64,000 bases of DNA, taken from assembly GCA_037976565.1 (NCBI GenBank), contig CP137673.1, positions 1,662,851 through 1,726,850 on the forward strand, in the 5' to 3' direction. A program made the translations under genes and the position numbers. This stretch comes from Mesocentrotus franciscanus. Its lineage: Eukaryota > Echinodermata > Echinoidea > Camarodonta > Strongylocentrotidae. Shown in pieces: positions 23,349 to 52,447 of the stretch. The notes beneath the pieces are model-generated. The model made no database searches, was not told where the DNA came from, and saw only the letters and a list, made by a program, of their open reading frames with translations. Position 1 is the stretch's first letter, and each line of letters opens with the position of its first letter.

Positions 23349-26300
23349 AGTTTTACCGATTAAAACGTCATCAATCTGTTTATTCGAGTTGTCCATGCTG
23401 ACAATAATTGATTTGATGTCGAGATGACCAATAGGCGTATACCCGCTGACCCTGGAGGTGGACAGACGGTACACTTGAAAAGATTGTATATAGCGTTTTT
23501 AATCATGGAATTATTTTTCGCTCGACATGTGTAAAAGGGTTGGTAGAGGACTGAGAGTTGGCGAAATGGAGGGAAATGCCGTTATTAAATCGTGACAGTG
23601 AAAATATCTATGATTACGGGCTGACGTAGAACTTCGCACACCCTTTCTCTATCAGGCGAGATACCGGCTATTCCATCTGATTACCCCTTCATTTCAATGA
23701 TTACTAAACCCCTTGCCAAACATATTCCATAGATTAGATAAACACTAAAGACAACTTTCATAAAAGACATTGTGGCAAGATACCACACAAAAGCTATAAG
23801 GTATACGAGCACATTTTGGTGAGGAGGTTGACGTTCCCTTCCCAAACACCAACTTTCCTTTTCTGAATTCTGCGAGTAAGAGAAGTGAGTGAGCATTTTG
23901 TACACTACACATATTTTAAAGTGCCATCCATTTCTGGTACATGTAATGTTAATTTCTATGACTTTCTTTACACAACTTCATTATTTAATAATTAAGTATA
24001 CTAGATAAAGTAGGCGTATATCAGTGCACTCTGTTGCCCGAAAATGCAGTAACGTTTGCCCGAATGTTCAGTACGTGCAGATTAAATTATCGGTGTTGGG
24101 GAAGGGGGTTGGGGCTGCAGCCCCAACCCCCATCCCACATGCATATGAACACCACATTCGAAGGCAATGAAGACGGAACGGGAGGGGTATTACTACGTGT
24201 GTTTTTTCTAAAAGTGTTCTTAATTTCTTTGTTGTGACACCATTATCATGTCACTGTGGTCTCGTACGTATCCAGAGAGAGGTTACCATTCTCATAGCCC
24301 CCTCCCTATACAAACAAGAATGTCGTCACAATCTCGGGCGTTCTATTGTTTTTGCCCAAATTTACTTCGGTTATTGCAGATGAAATAAAAGCAGTGAAAT
24401 GTGCACAATTGTGAAGATATACATTTATTATTATTATATTGTATACACATTAAAAAACTGTTATATTTTGTATAATTGTATTGCTGAAATGTAATTTGAT
24501 GTGTATGTTGCAGAAGAAAATAAATTGAAATTCGTACATTCAAATTCAAAAAACGAAGTAAGTCCACCCTTTATCTATCAATTCGTTTGTTTACTCATTT
24601 TGAGATTTCTGGTGATTGTACGGGATGGTTCAAGTGGTCTTGCATGTTTGTAAAATCAAACTTTTTTTTTTAATGGGAAAAAGTTGGTACAGCATCTTTA
24701 TAATGTCAGAATTTCAAATTTAGACAGAAATGAAATAACTAATCCTTAAATAAACTGGTGTTGATAACGCTAGCCTTTTTGGTTGAAATACAAACGCTAC
24801 AGTGATATCGTTGAAACTGAAAGGGCCTGTGAACGTGTTGCTATATCCAGAGAGAGGATGTGAGAAGACACACAATTTCAGGTTTGGAAGTCAGTCAGTG
24901 TGCTCTAGCCTAGAGCACCTTCTCCTTGACTCAGTGAGACAAATTAAATAACTAGCTGCGGAGTCACGCTCTGTGGCCAATCATCAATCAATTTTTCATT
25001 AATTATCTCAAACTGATTCGGGATTGGATGATGAAATGACGAACAGGTAGTGAGAAACCTCGGGCTAGACTTCTATAGTAGCATGTTCTCCATCAGCCGC
25101 GCATCTGTGCGTAAATTCAATTTTTGCCTGAAGTCATGGCTTCTGAGTCAATTCTACAAAGACTTGACACGCTAATTTGATGGAGTGTGTCGTCTCGTAT
25201 GCTTATTCAGCTTCTCAATCAAGACCCAATTACCACATCAGTAGAAATCAGATGATGGTAATTTATAATCTGAGTTTGGTTTATGCGTACCGATAAGCAG
25301 CAGGCATCATCGTAGTAGGTCCATGGTAGTTCTGGTAATGATAGAAAATAAATTCTCACAGAATACAACAAAACTTACACTGAATGTTCAAGATAACAAA
25401 TACATGACATGTGCCAAACGATTTTTGGTAGAAAACTCAGAGGCTGAGTAATGAGCATGGAAAGATAAGGACATCAAGACAAGTAGGCCCGAAACCTTTG
25501 TGTTTTTTTGTTGAAGATGATTTACAGCAAGTTTTTTTGTGAGGTTTTTTATTTTACTGGTTCAAACAATCAATCTACTGCAGGATAAACCATCCAGAAT
25601 GAATTATAGCCATGTTCTCTCGACATACGATGCCCATACCAGCGCTCAAGATTAGCTTCAACATCACCAATCCCACTTTAAACAAAATTAAAATATGAAT
25701 TTCACGCAACATATTTTTTATTTGTTGCATTAGGGGTTTGACTATCAAAGCCACCGTAAAGAGTGGTGCAAGTTGAAGTTTCAATATTCAACTGAATCAC
25801 AACAAAATAAATTGAAATGGAAAAAAGGAAGAAAGAAAGTCTTCCCCAGTCACCGACTGTAGTTGAAACGTCAAGCCATTCACGATTAACGCCCTGGATG
25901 TAGGCAAATTAATTTCGTACTTTGAAACCCAATGCTTATGTATAACAAAATAAAGCAAGTATGTTTTGGGTTCAATCATTATACTGACGATGGGCATCAA
26001 CCGATATAAGTATAGGTATATCCCATCCCATAAACATTAGAAATGTTTGTTCTCATCTTCCTGGGATGAGAATACCCATTTCCAGATTTGCGTTAAACAG
26101 TTTTCACAGAAATGTGGGTTGACCGGTACAATTAAATGTTCGGTATGTTTTTATCATCTTTTGTTTTTCCAAACCAATGAAGATGCACACTGAATAAAAT
26201 TAGACCATGTTTTTAATGGGTTTGGGCGATTTCAAGAACAAGTTAATGTCATTCTATGATAACAAGACTCTCTTCTACGAATTCATAGGTGCACCAAAAT

Positions 26301-26786
26301 GGCTGATAGCTTGTAAGTTTGATATCCCAATCCCAACGTATTCATGCCACAATGTGAAGTGCGCATGAATTTTGAAGAAGAAGGGATCCAATATCAGGGG
26401 TGTATATATTAGGGGAGAGGAGAAATTTGCCCCCCACCAAAATATCATTGTAAGGGTATGTGTCCTATGGAGTCCATGGCTACTATCAGTGCGTTTTGTC
26501 CCCATCCTAATCCTAACAATTACTTGACCACGGTAGGCCTACTAAATGGGTCGCATCTCTTGATTTAAAACAAGTGCCCTTTACAGTTTCAAATGTAATG
26601 CCCCTCTACGCCCTCCTCCAATTTCCCATGCATAACTCCTCTAGAAAACCGGCATTTAAGGGGGAGCTTTGGCCAAAAATGATGAAAATTCGACCCATAT
26701 AACAATTTTCTGACTTTGTCATATTCTGAAACTTCATAATAAAACAATTCGAATTTAAGTTTAAACAAGTGAAACGCTCTCGGCGG
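23349..26786. other. intergenic DNA without a supported gene
   Basis: AT-rich DNA. It holds a GC-rich 28-bp perfect palindrome at 24104-24131. Short open frames show no motif I recognise. Confidence 0.4.
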
Positions 26787-27523
26787 TCTCGCCTGCATTA
26801 CGCAATTCGATATGATGAAATATTGAGGTAGGGACATTATTGATAGGCAGGGTGGCCCATTAGCAGGCCCCCCAAAATGAAATCCTCTGAATCTAATCAG
26901 CATTTTAAAGTGAATATTGACTAAGAATATGCAGACCTGAAATGACATTTGACCTTGACTTTGTCACCTAAAGACTAATCACATGATTGGTGATACTTGA
27001 TAAACCTTATGTTCAAGTTTCATGGAATAGGAATGTATACTTTCAAAATTACGATAATAATTCAAGATCTTAACGTGATGCCACAACATAGTCTAAGTTT
27101 GATGACCGGAAATGACCTTTGACCTTGACTTAGTGACCTCAAATTCTACTCACATGATTGGGGATACTTGATAACCCTTTAATCTAAGTTTCATTGAATA
27201 ATAACTTATACTTTCAAAATTATATTAAAAATTCAAAAACTTAACCTCAGGTTAAGTTTTTGATGATGATGCCACAACATGGTCTAAGTTTGTTGACCTT
27301 AAATGACCTTTGACCTTGACTTTGTGACCTGAAATTCTCCTCACATGATTGGGGATACTTGATAACCCTTTAGTCCAAGTTTCATTGAATAAGAACTTAT
27401 ACTTTCAAAATTATATTAAAAATTCAAAAACTTAACCTTGGTTAAGTTTTTGATGTTGACGCCGCCGCCGCCGCCACCGGAAAAGCGGCGCCTATGTCTC
27501 GCTTTTTGCTACGCAGGCGAGAC
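26787..27523. mobile_element. inverted-repeat-bounded element with three ~165-195 bp internal repeats
   Basis: The ends are inverted: GTCTCGCCTGC at 26787-26797 and GCAGGCGAGAC at 27513-27523. Inside, a unit containing AAATGACCTTTGACCTTGAC, CACATGATTGG and GATACTTGATAA occurs three times (starting about 26940, 27111 and 27302). The last two units end in a perfect hairpin of TCAAAAACTTAACC and its complement. A GCC run precedes GGAAAAGCGGCGCCTATG near the right end. It is non-coding and probably a non-autonomous dispersed repeat. Confidence 0.6.
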
Positions 27524-29298
27524 AAAAACGTAACATTTATCGTTAACATGTATATTGTATTTTTATAACTTGTATTGTGTCTCAGAAAAATTGGGAAATG
27601 TGAGCTTATGTTTCTCTTTGTTTTTCTAGGAATCAGTTTTTTGATTGATTGTCCGAATTCCAAATAGGATAACTCAAGAGTGGGATGTCTGATTCTGTTC
27701 AAACCTTGCATGTTTGTTGATGAAATGTGTCTCTAGGAGGTGATCTATTTAGAATTCCATTAAATGTTTTAATTTTCTTGTAATAATGTCATGAATAGAT
27801 AATTAGCTCTAAAACGAAAACAAAACTTTCTAGTGTGAATGGTATTCAGTAGAGCCTAAGATTTGAAAATATTGGCTAATTTGCATAATTTAATGCTAAT
27901 TAGCGTTTTATGGTGACAATTTTTACAATCATAATCGTCCTTGATATATAACCTTTCCATTCATATATGGTTTGGTATGGTTATTTTTGCAACTTCCTTT
28001 GGAAATTGGTCAAATATGAGTATACTACCAGTTCCCTGTAACCCCCCCCCCCTTAAACATACAACTGCCCTTTGATGTTCATTCCTTATCATCCCACCTA
28101 TCTCTTTAACCTACATGTATATTGTATATCCATTCCGTCGTTATTCCATTTCTCTCTTTCATGAAGTTAAGACATAAGGCACTTAAAAAGTACTAAATAT
28201 AAGCAAGTAAGCAATAGCATTTGTACTGTTAGAACAGAGAGAGAGAGAGAGAGTAAGAGAGAAAGAGAAATAAAGAAAGAGGAGGGGGTATATAGACAGA
28301 CAGACGGAGAAGGGATGAACATAGGTACATGACACAAAGGCAAAGGCTCATCACGGGGCTAATGATAACAACTCAAAACATTAATTTTGATAGAACATTT
28401 TTTGGGTTTTATTGCCTTCCTTTCCTCCAATCCTTTACATGCATTTTCATGCATTCAATTGATAATTATCCTGCTGTTTGTTGACTTCAAAGAATAATAC
28501 AAAAGGAGACATCATAACACAAAAACAAGATGCATAATACCAAGTATGCAAAATAGATTTTCTTGGTATATCTTTTAAGATCATAATCATATACATGTAT
28601 ACCAGCGAACATAAATCATACAATATGAATTCAAACGTGGACATAACCAAACTTATATTCTTGGCATAGGGTGTACTGTATATGGTACTAAACATGATTG
28701 AAGGCAATCATATTAACCCAACATACCTTTCTTACCAACACAATCACATCCACATTGACCTTTGCATCCTATGGGGTACCCATTTAGCACCTGGGTGGAG
28801 AGAAGCATAACATGTGGAGATGTAAAATGCCTTGCTCAAGGACATGAGTGCCAAGTCGGGCTTGAATCCATGACCTGTGCATTCCCAGTCAGCCCAATTG
28901 ACCAACCATTCAAACATGACACCTCGACATTAGCATATCACTGTCATAAGTAATTGATATTGCATTTCCAATTTCTTGATTGGAATGAATTATAAATCAA
29001 AGTATATTGTGATAAGTGTTTCATGCCTTTATCTTATCAAGTGCATTGTCAACGCATGTATATATTTCATAAACTATTGTGGACTAAGGAACAATAGATT
29101 CCTACATGCAGTCGAAAGGCAATAAAGCCTATTGTTGTGCGAAAATTACAATTTTGATTATGTGAGAACAAAAACAATGTTTTCTGGTAAGCAGTAACAA
29201 GATTGGTCACATTTCACCTTATTGTTTGCAAGACTAGCATGGAATTAATTGTAAGGCAATGAAATCTGTTTGTGCTAGTAATGATTATAGTGTCTGTT
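27524..29298. other. intergenic DNA with minor repeats
   Basis: Contains a C9 run near 28045, a GA-rich stretch at about 28236-28310 and one antisense SINE (28765-28905). No exon is seen. Confidence 0.4.
28765..28905 (-). mobile_element. SINE fragment, same family as 9310-9545, antisense
   Basis: Contains GGGGTACCCATTTAGCACCT, GGGTGGAGAG and GCCTTGCTCAAGGACAT, then TCGGGCTTGAATCCATGACC. This is the reverse complement of the GTACCTG...TTGGCAAGACATT...TTCAAGTCC order of the 9.3-kb SINE. Confidence 0.65.
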
Positions 29299-29357
29299 AG
29301 AGCCAGAAGGATGTTAACTCTGTGTTACAATATATGAGTTAACGCCCTTCTGGCTCC
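29299..29357. mobile_element. small fold-back MITE (GAGCCAGAAGG family)
   Basis: Left arm AGCCAGAAGGATGTTAACTC (29301-29320) is inverted as GAGTTAACGCCCTTCTGGCT (from 29336) with a short loop. The same palindrome family, with an expanded arm, lies at 43996-44336. Confidence 0.75.
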
Positions 29358-29410
29358 AAACAGATGAATTACAGGTATGCATTACCGACTGAAAGTAGGC
29401 AAATACATCA

Positions 29411-29555
29411 GGGCCTTGTTTCATAAAACTTGTTATCAATAACAAGATACAATAACTGTTATAAGCTACTGAAATCCTGGCATCTGATTGGCTGACAGCA
29501 AATTTGTCATAGAAATTAATCATTTGTTATTGATAACAAGTTTTATGCAACAGGG
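29411..29555. mobile_element. MITE with CATAAAACTTGTTATCAATA ends, copy A
   Basis: About 145 bp with terminal inverted repeats (TTTCATAAAACTTGTTATC against GATAACAAGTTTTATG). The centre holds CTGTTATAAGCTACTGAAAT and a CCAAT-like block. Copy B of the same family lies 160 bp further on in the opposite orientation. Confidence 0.75.
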
Positions 29556-29713
29556 TTCATATCATTTATCAAGCACATCAACACCATGAAGGGCTAGTTG
29601 GACCAGAAGTCTTATGGACTTTAAATCCAGTACCGGTAAGCTTCATGATGCAATATGAATAATCACATCACTGAATCTTGGCAATTTGTGCAGTTTTCAT
29701 AGGTAAAAGATTC

Positions 29714-29862
29714 TGGGACTGGTTTCATAAAACTTGTTACCAATAACAACTGTCACAGATCTATGACAAATCTGATCCTAGCCAATCAAATCAAAAGATT
29801 TCAGTAGCTTATAACAGTTATTGTACCCTGTTATTGATAACAAGTTTTATGTAACAGGCCCC
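29714..29862. mobile_element. MITE with CATAAAACTTGTTATCAATA ends, copy B (inverted to copy A)
   Basis: Same termini as copy A. The internal ATTTCAGTAGCTTATAACAG is the reverse complement of the copy A core, so the two copies face each other. Confidence 0.75.
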
Positions 29863-32140
29863 AGATTTCATAGGTATATTATCAAATTGAATGATAGTAT
29901 AGATTAAGTTTGTATGACACTGTGATCCATGCATGAAGACAATCCTATGTGTCAAATACAGACTTTCTAATTCCACTTCCAGTGAGGTCCTTTACACATA
30001 GGCTATTAACCCTTTAAATAAAACATAATTTTGTTGAAAGAGTACCAGCACACATATTAGGAACGGACAGTTTCTATGTAACTGATAACCTTCTTATATA
30101 ATTCTTCAAACAAGACAATTGAAAAAGCCCCGATGGATGATTCAACTTTTTAGATTTCAATTATGGGATTAGAAGATGAATAATCTTGGCATATATCTGT
30201 GCGACATATACATGCCTCAGTTCACAAATATCATTGCAAAAAGCTTTCAAAAGGACTAGAGTTGATTCTTATCCTAACAAAGCACAGAACGGTAACATGA
30301 GTTACCATGAATACATACAGATTCAACTCAACCATCATTTCTCAAATGCATTTTATCAATACATTCAATTATCTTATTTGAGAAATAAAGCTTATGAAAT
30401 GTTTAACAAACAAATACAAACATTACAAGGACTACATGATTATCTTCTTTCTGTTCAAACATCATCTACCGAGGACCAGAAAGACAATCAGGGCATATAT
30501 CTCTTAGAGTGTACTCATCACCAAAACATATTTTGTTTGTATGTCAGTAGTTATAACACTATATTCAAGATATGAGCTTCAAATATTACTTGTGTAAAGA
30601 GTCTTTGCCAGTTTTAATACACACCCATAAAACACAAAAGCAACTTGTGAGTAGACTACTTGATGCACTCGTACGCGCTCCATACAATAGGGCCCGCATG
30701 GAACCCAAGTCTGACTTTGGTGCGCGGTTTTATGTTATTCTTTATTTTTTAGCTCATAGACAGCCAGTTGATTTTTTTGGTGATTGATTTTATACATGCT
30801 AGCTGTACACAAAATATCTTTAGGTGACTGGTTCACATTAACAATGCCTTTCTGCTTCTATGCAAATGATTTGTTGTCATAGTAACTTCCTTTCATGAAT
30901 CTCCTATAAACAACACATTCATTTTCCTTGGAGGTAAATACTATGGAATATATTTCATCTCATCAGCAAATTTTATCAAACATTTTACACGTATCTCTCT
31001 GACACTCTGTGTACATGTAATATGTGATGCCCTCAGCCCTGTCTAAAAAAATTCATTATATTTCTAGAAAGGTTTCAATAATATTGGATTTGTAGAATTG
31101 TAGTTATGCAAATATTGCAATACATGGGATGAACATATACATTTCTGTAGATTGATTTGAAATATCTGAAATTTCACATACAATCCCCCCCAATAGTCGC
31201 CAATACATACACACCTACTCAGATCACATGTCTACGGCTGTGCATCAAAGCGGAATTAGAAAATGGACCAATTTTATAGAGATTATGTAATAGACCCAGC
31301 ATACATGTTAAGTGGTGGGGTGTATCTAATCCTCATCATTAAACTCCAATGTACAGTTTTTGTATTATTTGATCATCTGATAATAGCTCTTACCTTTGTA
31401 AAAGAAAGCCAATAGCAAAACGTGTGACCTATCATCAGTAGACTTTAAAATATCATATTTTGTCTTTCACAAACAGTCCACTGTATCCATGATTAATTAC
31501 CATCGTATGAAAAATACAAAAGACGTATTTGAGTCGCATATTTCACCTTATCAGTATATTGCAATAGGCTGATGACAGATTGAAAATCCCCAAAGCAAGC
31601 ACTGAACATGTCAATATTTACTTCATCTCATTTCCTTCATGTGATTTTTTTTTTAAATCACATTACATCAATGTCAGGCATCATGGTAACCTTTTCACCT
31701 ACTAGAAATATAGGTAATATCATCCTATAATTTACCAAGAGACAAATGGCAAGCCCGTGAAGTTGAAAATTTATCGTAAATATGAAAGTACATTGAAACT
31801 ATTCAGTAGGGTCCCTACTAAAAATTTGATACTAATAGTAGGCCTGTAAAATTGGTTGCAAACACAGTGGCATACTGTTCTCTAAATTGATGTTTACAGT
31901 GCTTGAAGCTAATGTATAAAGTATTCTTGCTGTTCCCTTTCTTGAAAGAAGCGCAAGAAGGCTTGAAAGAGCTATCAGTTTTGGTTTACATTGCAGCTTT
32001 ATTTCGTCTTGCTTATCACTCTACATACTTCATTCTGTTACATGCGCTTTGAATTGGTCAGAAGATTTAAGCATTACACATGACCACTGATCAAGAACAA
32101 AAGTAAGGTTCCTATTAATGAAACAAGTAGGAATATGTGT
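29863..32140. other. 3' flank of the Miro gene and intergenic DNA
   Basis: No exon recognised. The 129-codon plus-strand frame at 30186-30575 has no family motif and no splice context that I can support. Confidence 0.35.
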
Positions 32141-32340
32141 CCAGGGGAAACTAGGTATAATGAGGCCGCCAGACCGATTGATTTTCCTTGTTATAGCCGA
32201 TATCTTGTTATAGCAGATCTCGTTATAAGAGGTTCATGCTGCCATAGAATTACACGTAAATTGATTTGGGCCTGTGACAATATCCTTGTTATAACCGTTA
32301 CCTCGTTATGGTCGACCTCGTTACATCGAGTTTCCCCTGT
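32141..32340. mobile_element. MITE-like element with CAGGGGAAACT ends
   Basis: The ends CCAGGGGAAACT and AGTTTCCCCTG are inverted. The interior repeats CTTGTTATAGCCGA, TCTCGTTATAAGAGG and CCTCGTTATGG, a pattern common in short dispersed elements. It lies about 270 bp beyond the Miro stop codon and may be within its 3' UTR. Confidence 0.6.
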
Positions 32341-32612
32341 AAAATGAAAACTCTTCTCATGACCAACCCATGAATGCATTCCACAGGAAACTATATATTC
32401 TCACCTATGGTATTGACAAAGGAGCAAATCAAAGAGGAAGAAGAAGTCCTCTTAGTTCCCACATAGTAGAAGGCTGGGGGTAAAATGTAACTTGCAGCTA
32501 GCTTCCTCTGGTAGTATTGAATATAATACCACAATTCAAATGTCATAATATTTATATTCTGAAATACTGCATGTTACTCAAACCTATAGAGCTATGATGG
32601 ATAGGGTTAGGG

Positions 32613-48703
<16,091 letters not shown>

Positions 48704-48774
48704 GGTGAGTTTCACTCTCAACTTCTTACAAGGATGTATGACAACTGCTCAATACAGATGGTAATACACATGAC
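48704..48774 (-). other. probable Miro 5' UTR part of exon with a small upstream ORF
   Basis: Upstream of the Miro ATG, a plausible acceptor (TTATTCCAG|GTCATG) lies at 48775-48776. The 71-nt leader contains an upstream ATG at about 48771 opening a 17-codon frame. That frame ends in TGA 14 nt before, and out of frame with, the Miro start. This rests on the predicted acceptor. Confidence 0.4.
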
Positions 48775-49828
48775 CTGGAATAACAACCATTGTAAAGAAT
48801 GTTTAACAAGTTTGGAGGAGCATTTTCAGAGTGTACAGGGCTCTACACCAACTTGTTTGGAGGTGGGAAAGGATTGACCAGTCATTTTATACACTAGTAC
48901 TATCTGAAAATTTCAAACTTTGGGGTTCTGGAATTAGATTTTGGTTGCCCATGTGTCAAGCCCTGATTACCATATACATGTGGGGCTGGAATGGTGGTTG
49001 GGGGCTCTTCTGACCTCTTGATGATAACAATTAAGATAAGCATACATGTACAAAAGTTCTATGGGTTCACTTTATGATTGGCTATGTCTGACACAGCCTT
49101 TTTTTTAAATGCCAAAATGATAGTTTGCAATGTTTGCCTTCTCTAGAGACTTAGCGCTGTTGAGTTCAAACGACTTTGAATACTGTTCTCTTCAAAATTT
49201 ACACATTTTGTCTAAGTCTTCTTAGAATGAAAGACAGATTTAATTTAGAGATTTCCCAGAGGATCTCTCAAATTCTAAATTGTCTACAATGTAAGGAGAG
49301 AAAGTTCTGTAAGAAAGCTCGACCCCATGATTAAGTAGTATCAGCTTTGTCTCTTCTTACAGGGAGCCTTCCAGTCTACAATAGTACAAGTACTTGCACT
49401 TCAGCACACTCACAAAGAGTGCATTTCTGGCTCTGCTATGAACAAAATTCAAATCATGTTTGCCATTTTCATCTTCACTGCTACAACTTTGAATGAGCAC
49501 CAGACTGGCCCCAGGCAGTCTCCCAAATAGGAAAGAGTCTCCCATATTGGCAGTGTGCTCCTAGTAGTGTTCAAATGAATTTAAGAATAAGATGGATCCA
49601 AGTACAGAATAGGATAAAAGTGACAAATTAACTCACTCTAATTCTGACTTTGCAAAAAAAATGACTCCTAAAATAGACTCAATAACTAGCCTAGAATCTA
49701 GATATGTTCTCTCTAAAATCTTTATTCAAACTTTAGTCTACTTAATGAATGATTTCCTTAAATAAATTAACTAAAAATTAGATTATTATTATCCCATAAA
49801 CATATTGTATCATGATTATTACATTCAG

Positions 49829-50678
49829 TAGGGTGTTTGATCGCGCACCCGATGTTGTGTGCTAAAATTCTTCTCATAGAGATTGTACGCATCCCTATGC
49901 GGTCTAAGTGCATTGCGCGATCGTGCAAAATTGGTCAGTTTTTTTTTAAAATCGAAATTCAAACCTTTATTCTTTGTGATCCTGAAGGTGATACTCAATA
50001 AATGAGGTGTCATATGAAAGAGCAGGTGAATCCCCATATTTCCAAAGGGGCGTCATCTCGGAATTCTAAAAATATCTTGGTCAAAACAGCGATTTAAACA
50101 TTGTGCTCTGGCTAACTCCAAGGTTTGCCACTTTTGAGATATGATGCCCCGATCGATAAGTAGTCCCAGTCGTAAGGAATATATTGATGTGCTTATTTTT
50201 TCGCTAGCCCCCAGGGATCACAAACAATTAGAGTTTGAAAATACCCTTCCCCCCATTTTTCGGATCAGCTAAGTAGGGAGGCGTGAGCTCCGCGCCGTCG
50301 AACCCATGGCACATGAATATGCATCGGACCGCGTGTGTACAAACCCGGAAGTGGGTGCCCATTGAAGACAATGGATTGTTGATCGCGTTGAATTGCGCAT
50401 GCAATTAAGCAACACGCGTACGCTTGCATATTGCGCAATTCAGCCGTTTTGCTAAATTTAGCAAAACAACATAACTCTGCGTGTACCTTTTCGTCGATCA
50501 TTACAAAAATTGCATGAATATTTCTATTTGCTGAAGGGGCTGTATCTTTTGATAGAAACATCGGTTAGTCTTGAAATTTGAAATGTATTATTCTGAGTGA
50601 ATGATTTTTTCAATTATCCAACCATAATGGTGAAAAACGATCCAAAAGGGAAAATTGAAAAATCGTTCAGACACCCTA
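49829..50678. mobile_element. non-autonomous TIR DNA transposon, copy 1
   Basis: It begins TAGGGTGTTTGATC and ends TTCAGACACCCTA (inverted). It is flanked on both sides by the 7-bp direct repeat CATTCAG (49822-49828 and 50679-50685). 850 bp, no coding capacity. It is a close relative of copy 2. Confidence 0.9.
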
Positions 50679-50840
50679 CATTCAGTTTGTCCAGACTTGC
50701 TTAGCTTTCAGTTTCAGTTGATGGTCATTTCAAATGAAAAGATCCACCCATGACATGAATGTGTAACAACATCTTAAGACTTAACGGTAGACTGTGTCAA
50801 AAAGACGAAAATGTTACTGTCCTCTCAGACTCAGTCTCAG

Positions 50841-51721
50841 TAGGGTGTCTGATCGCGCACCCGATGTTGTGTGCTAAAATCCTTCTCATAGAGATTGCAC
50901 GCAGCCCTATGCAGTCTACGTACATTGCGCGATCATGCAAAATTGGTCAATGTTTTTATCACCAAATCGAAATTCAAACCTAAATCGCTTGTGATCCTGA
51001 AGGTGAAACTCAATAAATGAGGTGTCATATGAAAGAGCAGGTTTTTCTCCATATTCCCCAAAGGGGCTCACTTCGGAATTCTAAAAATATCTTGATCAAA
51101 ATAGCGATTTAAACATCATTTCCATCATAGCTCCAATCTTTGCCACTTTCCTGAACCGAGCCCCCCAGGCTTATGTACAGTAGGGCTAGACGTAAGGAAA
51201 ATATCCCAGCACATATTTTTTCGCTAGCCCCAAGGGATCACAAGCGATTACAGTTTGAAAATACCCTTCCCCACATTTTTCGGATCAGCTAAGTAGGGAG
51301 GCGTGAGCTCGCCGGCCGAACCCATGGTGATAGCGCATAAAATCTGCACATGAATATGCATCGGACCGCGTGTGTACAGACCCGGAAGTGGGTGCCCATT
51401 GAAGACAATGGATTGCCGATCGCCTTGAGTTGCGCATCCAGTTTACAACACGCGTATGTGTACGCTTGCTTATTGATCAATTCAGTTGTTTTGCTATATT
51501 TAGCAAAACAACATAACTCTGCATGTACGTCTTTTTTGTCGATTCTGACAAAAAAAGATGAATATTGTAGGAATTGAAGGGGCTGTAACTTTTGATAGAA
51601 ACATCGGTGAGTCTTGAAATTTGAAATGTATTATTCTGAGTGAATAATTTTTTCAATTATCCAACCATAATGGTGAAAAACAATCCAAAAGGGAAAATTG
51701 AAAAATCGTCTAGACACCCTA
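50841..51721. mobile_element. non-autonomous TIR DNA transposon, copy 2
   Basis: It begins TAGGGTGTCTGATC and ends TCTAGACACCCTA. It is flanked by GTCTCAG on both sides (50834-50840 and 51722-51728). 881 bp, same orientation as copy 1 and alignable to it along its length (shared ATTGCGCGATC, GGGAGGCGTGAGCTC and CCGGAAGTGGGTGCCCATTG). Confidence 0.9.
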
Positions 51722-52447
51722 GTCTCAGTCAGTGATTCAGTCTCGTCTCTGACTCCGAGTCTGAGTGATATTCTGAAATTTAAGTGAAAAATGGTAACAT
51801 TCTAAGAAAGATACCCTCATCTACAATTTCTGTAATCTTCATCATTTCATGTATTTTCATATGAAAATCACAATTACTACAAAGTTCGCGAAAGTTTGAT
51901 GCAGACTACGTGAAAGTTTCTGGTTTACAGTGCCATGTAAGATCCATGTAAACCGTATTTCATCTCTTTCCTCTCAATAATTACATATTGACCTGCTTAT
52001 CGACGTATCTCACATGCAACATCCTGTTGCTGATCTCCGACAAAAGCGGAGAACAAGAAGAAGAAGAAGAAGAAGTGCACCATGGCCGTGGGCCGAGTTC
52101 TCGTCTAGGGCCTACACTACACTACAGTACCAGTGCACGGCGCGGTGACGGAGCCGGTGCGGTGGGAATTCACCGACCGCTTATACTAGTTAGCCATGGC
52201 CCATGCCCACTACATTGGCGTCACTGCCATTGCGAGCACTACCACAATTTCATTCATTGCACTACATCATACACAGAATAGAGTCACCTTCAAACGAATT
52301 TCCGTTAAAATAAGTAATTGTATGCTATATGTACGTAACTATGGACCATAGAATAGGTAAAATATCCTAGAAATATATACTTACCCCCTACACCATTATG
52401 TAAATTGGTAATTTAACAGACTAATTTCAATCTGAAAATAAACTTAC

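Larger units (their letters stand above)
48775..52447 (-). other. probable 5' UTR intron of the Miro gene
   Basis: If the leader is spliced as proposed, this 3.7-kb stretch is an intron. It is dominated by two sibling TIR elements (49829-50678 and 50841-51721). It also contains a GC-richer patch at 52075-52200 and a GAA run at about 52055-52074. Confidence 0.4.

Noticed and set aside
22969..23427. 152-codon Ser/Leu frame
   Set aside because: CT microsatellite translated.
30186..30575. 129-codon plus-strand frame as a gene
   Set aside because: No recognisable motif, AT-rich codon use like the surrounding DNA, no splice or promoter context.
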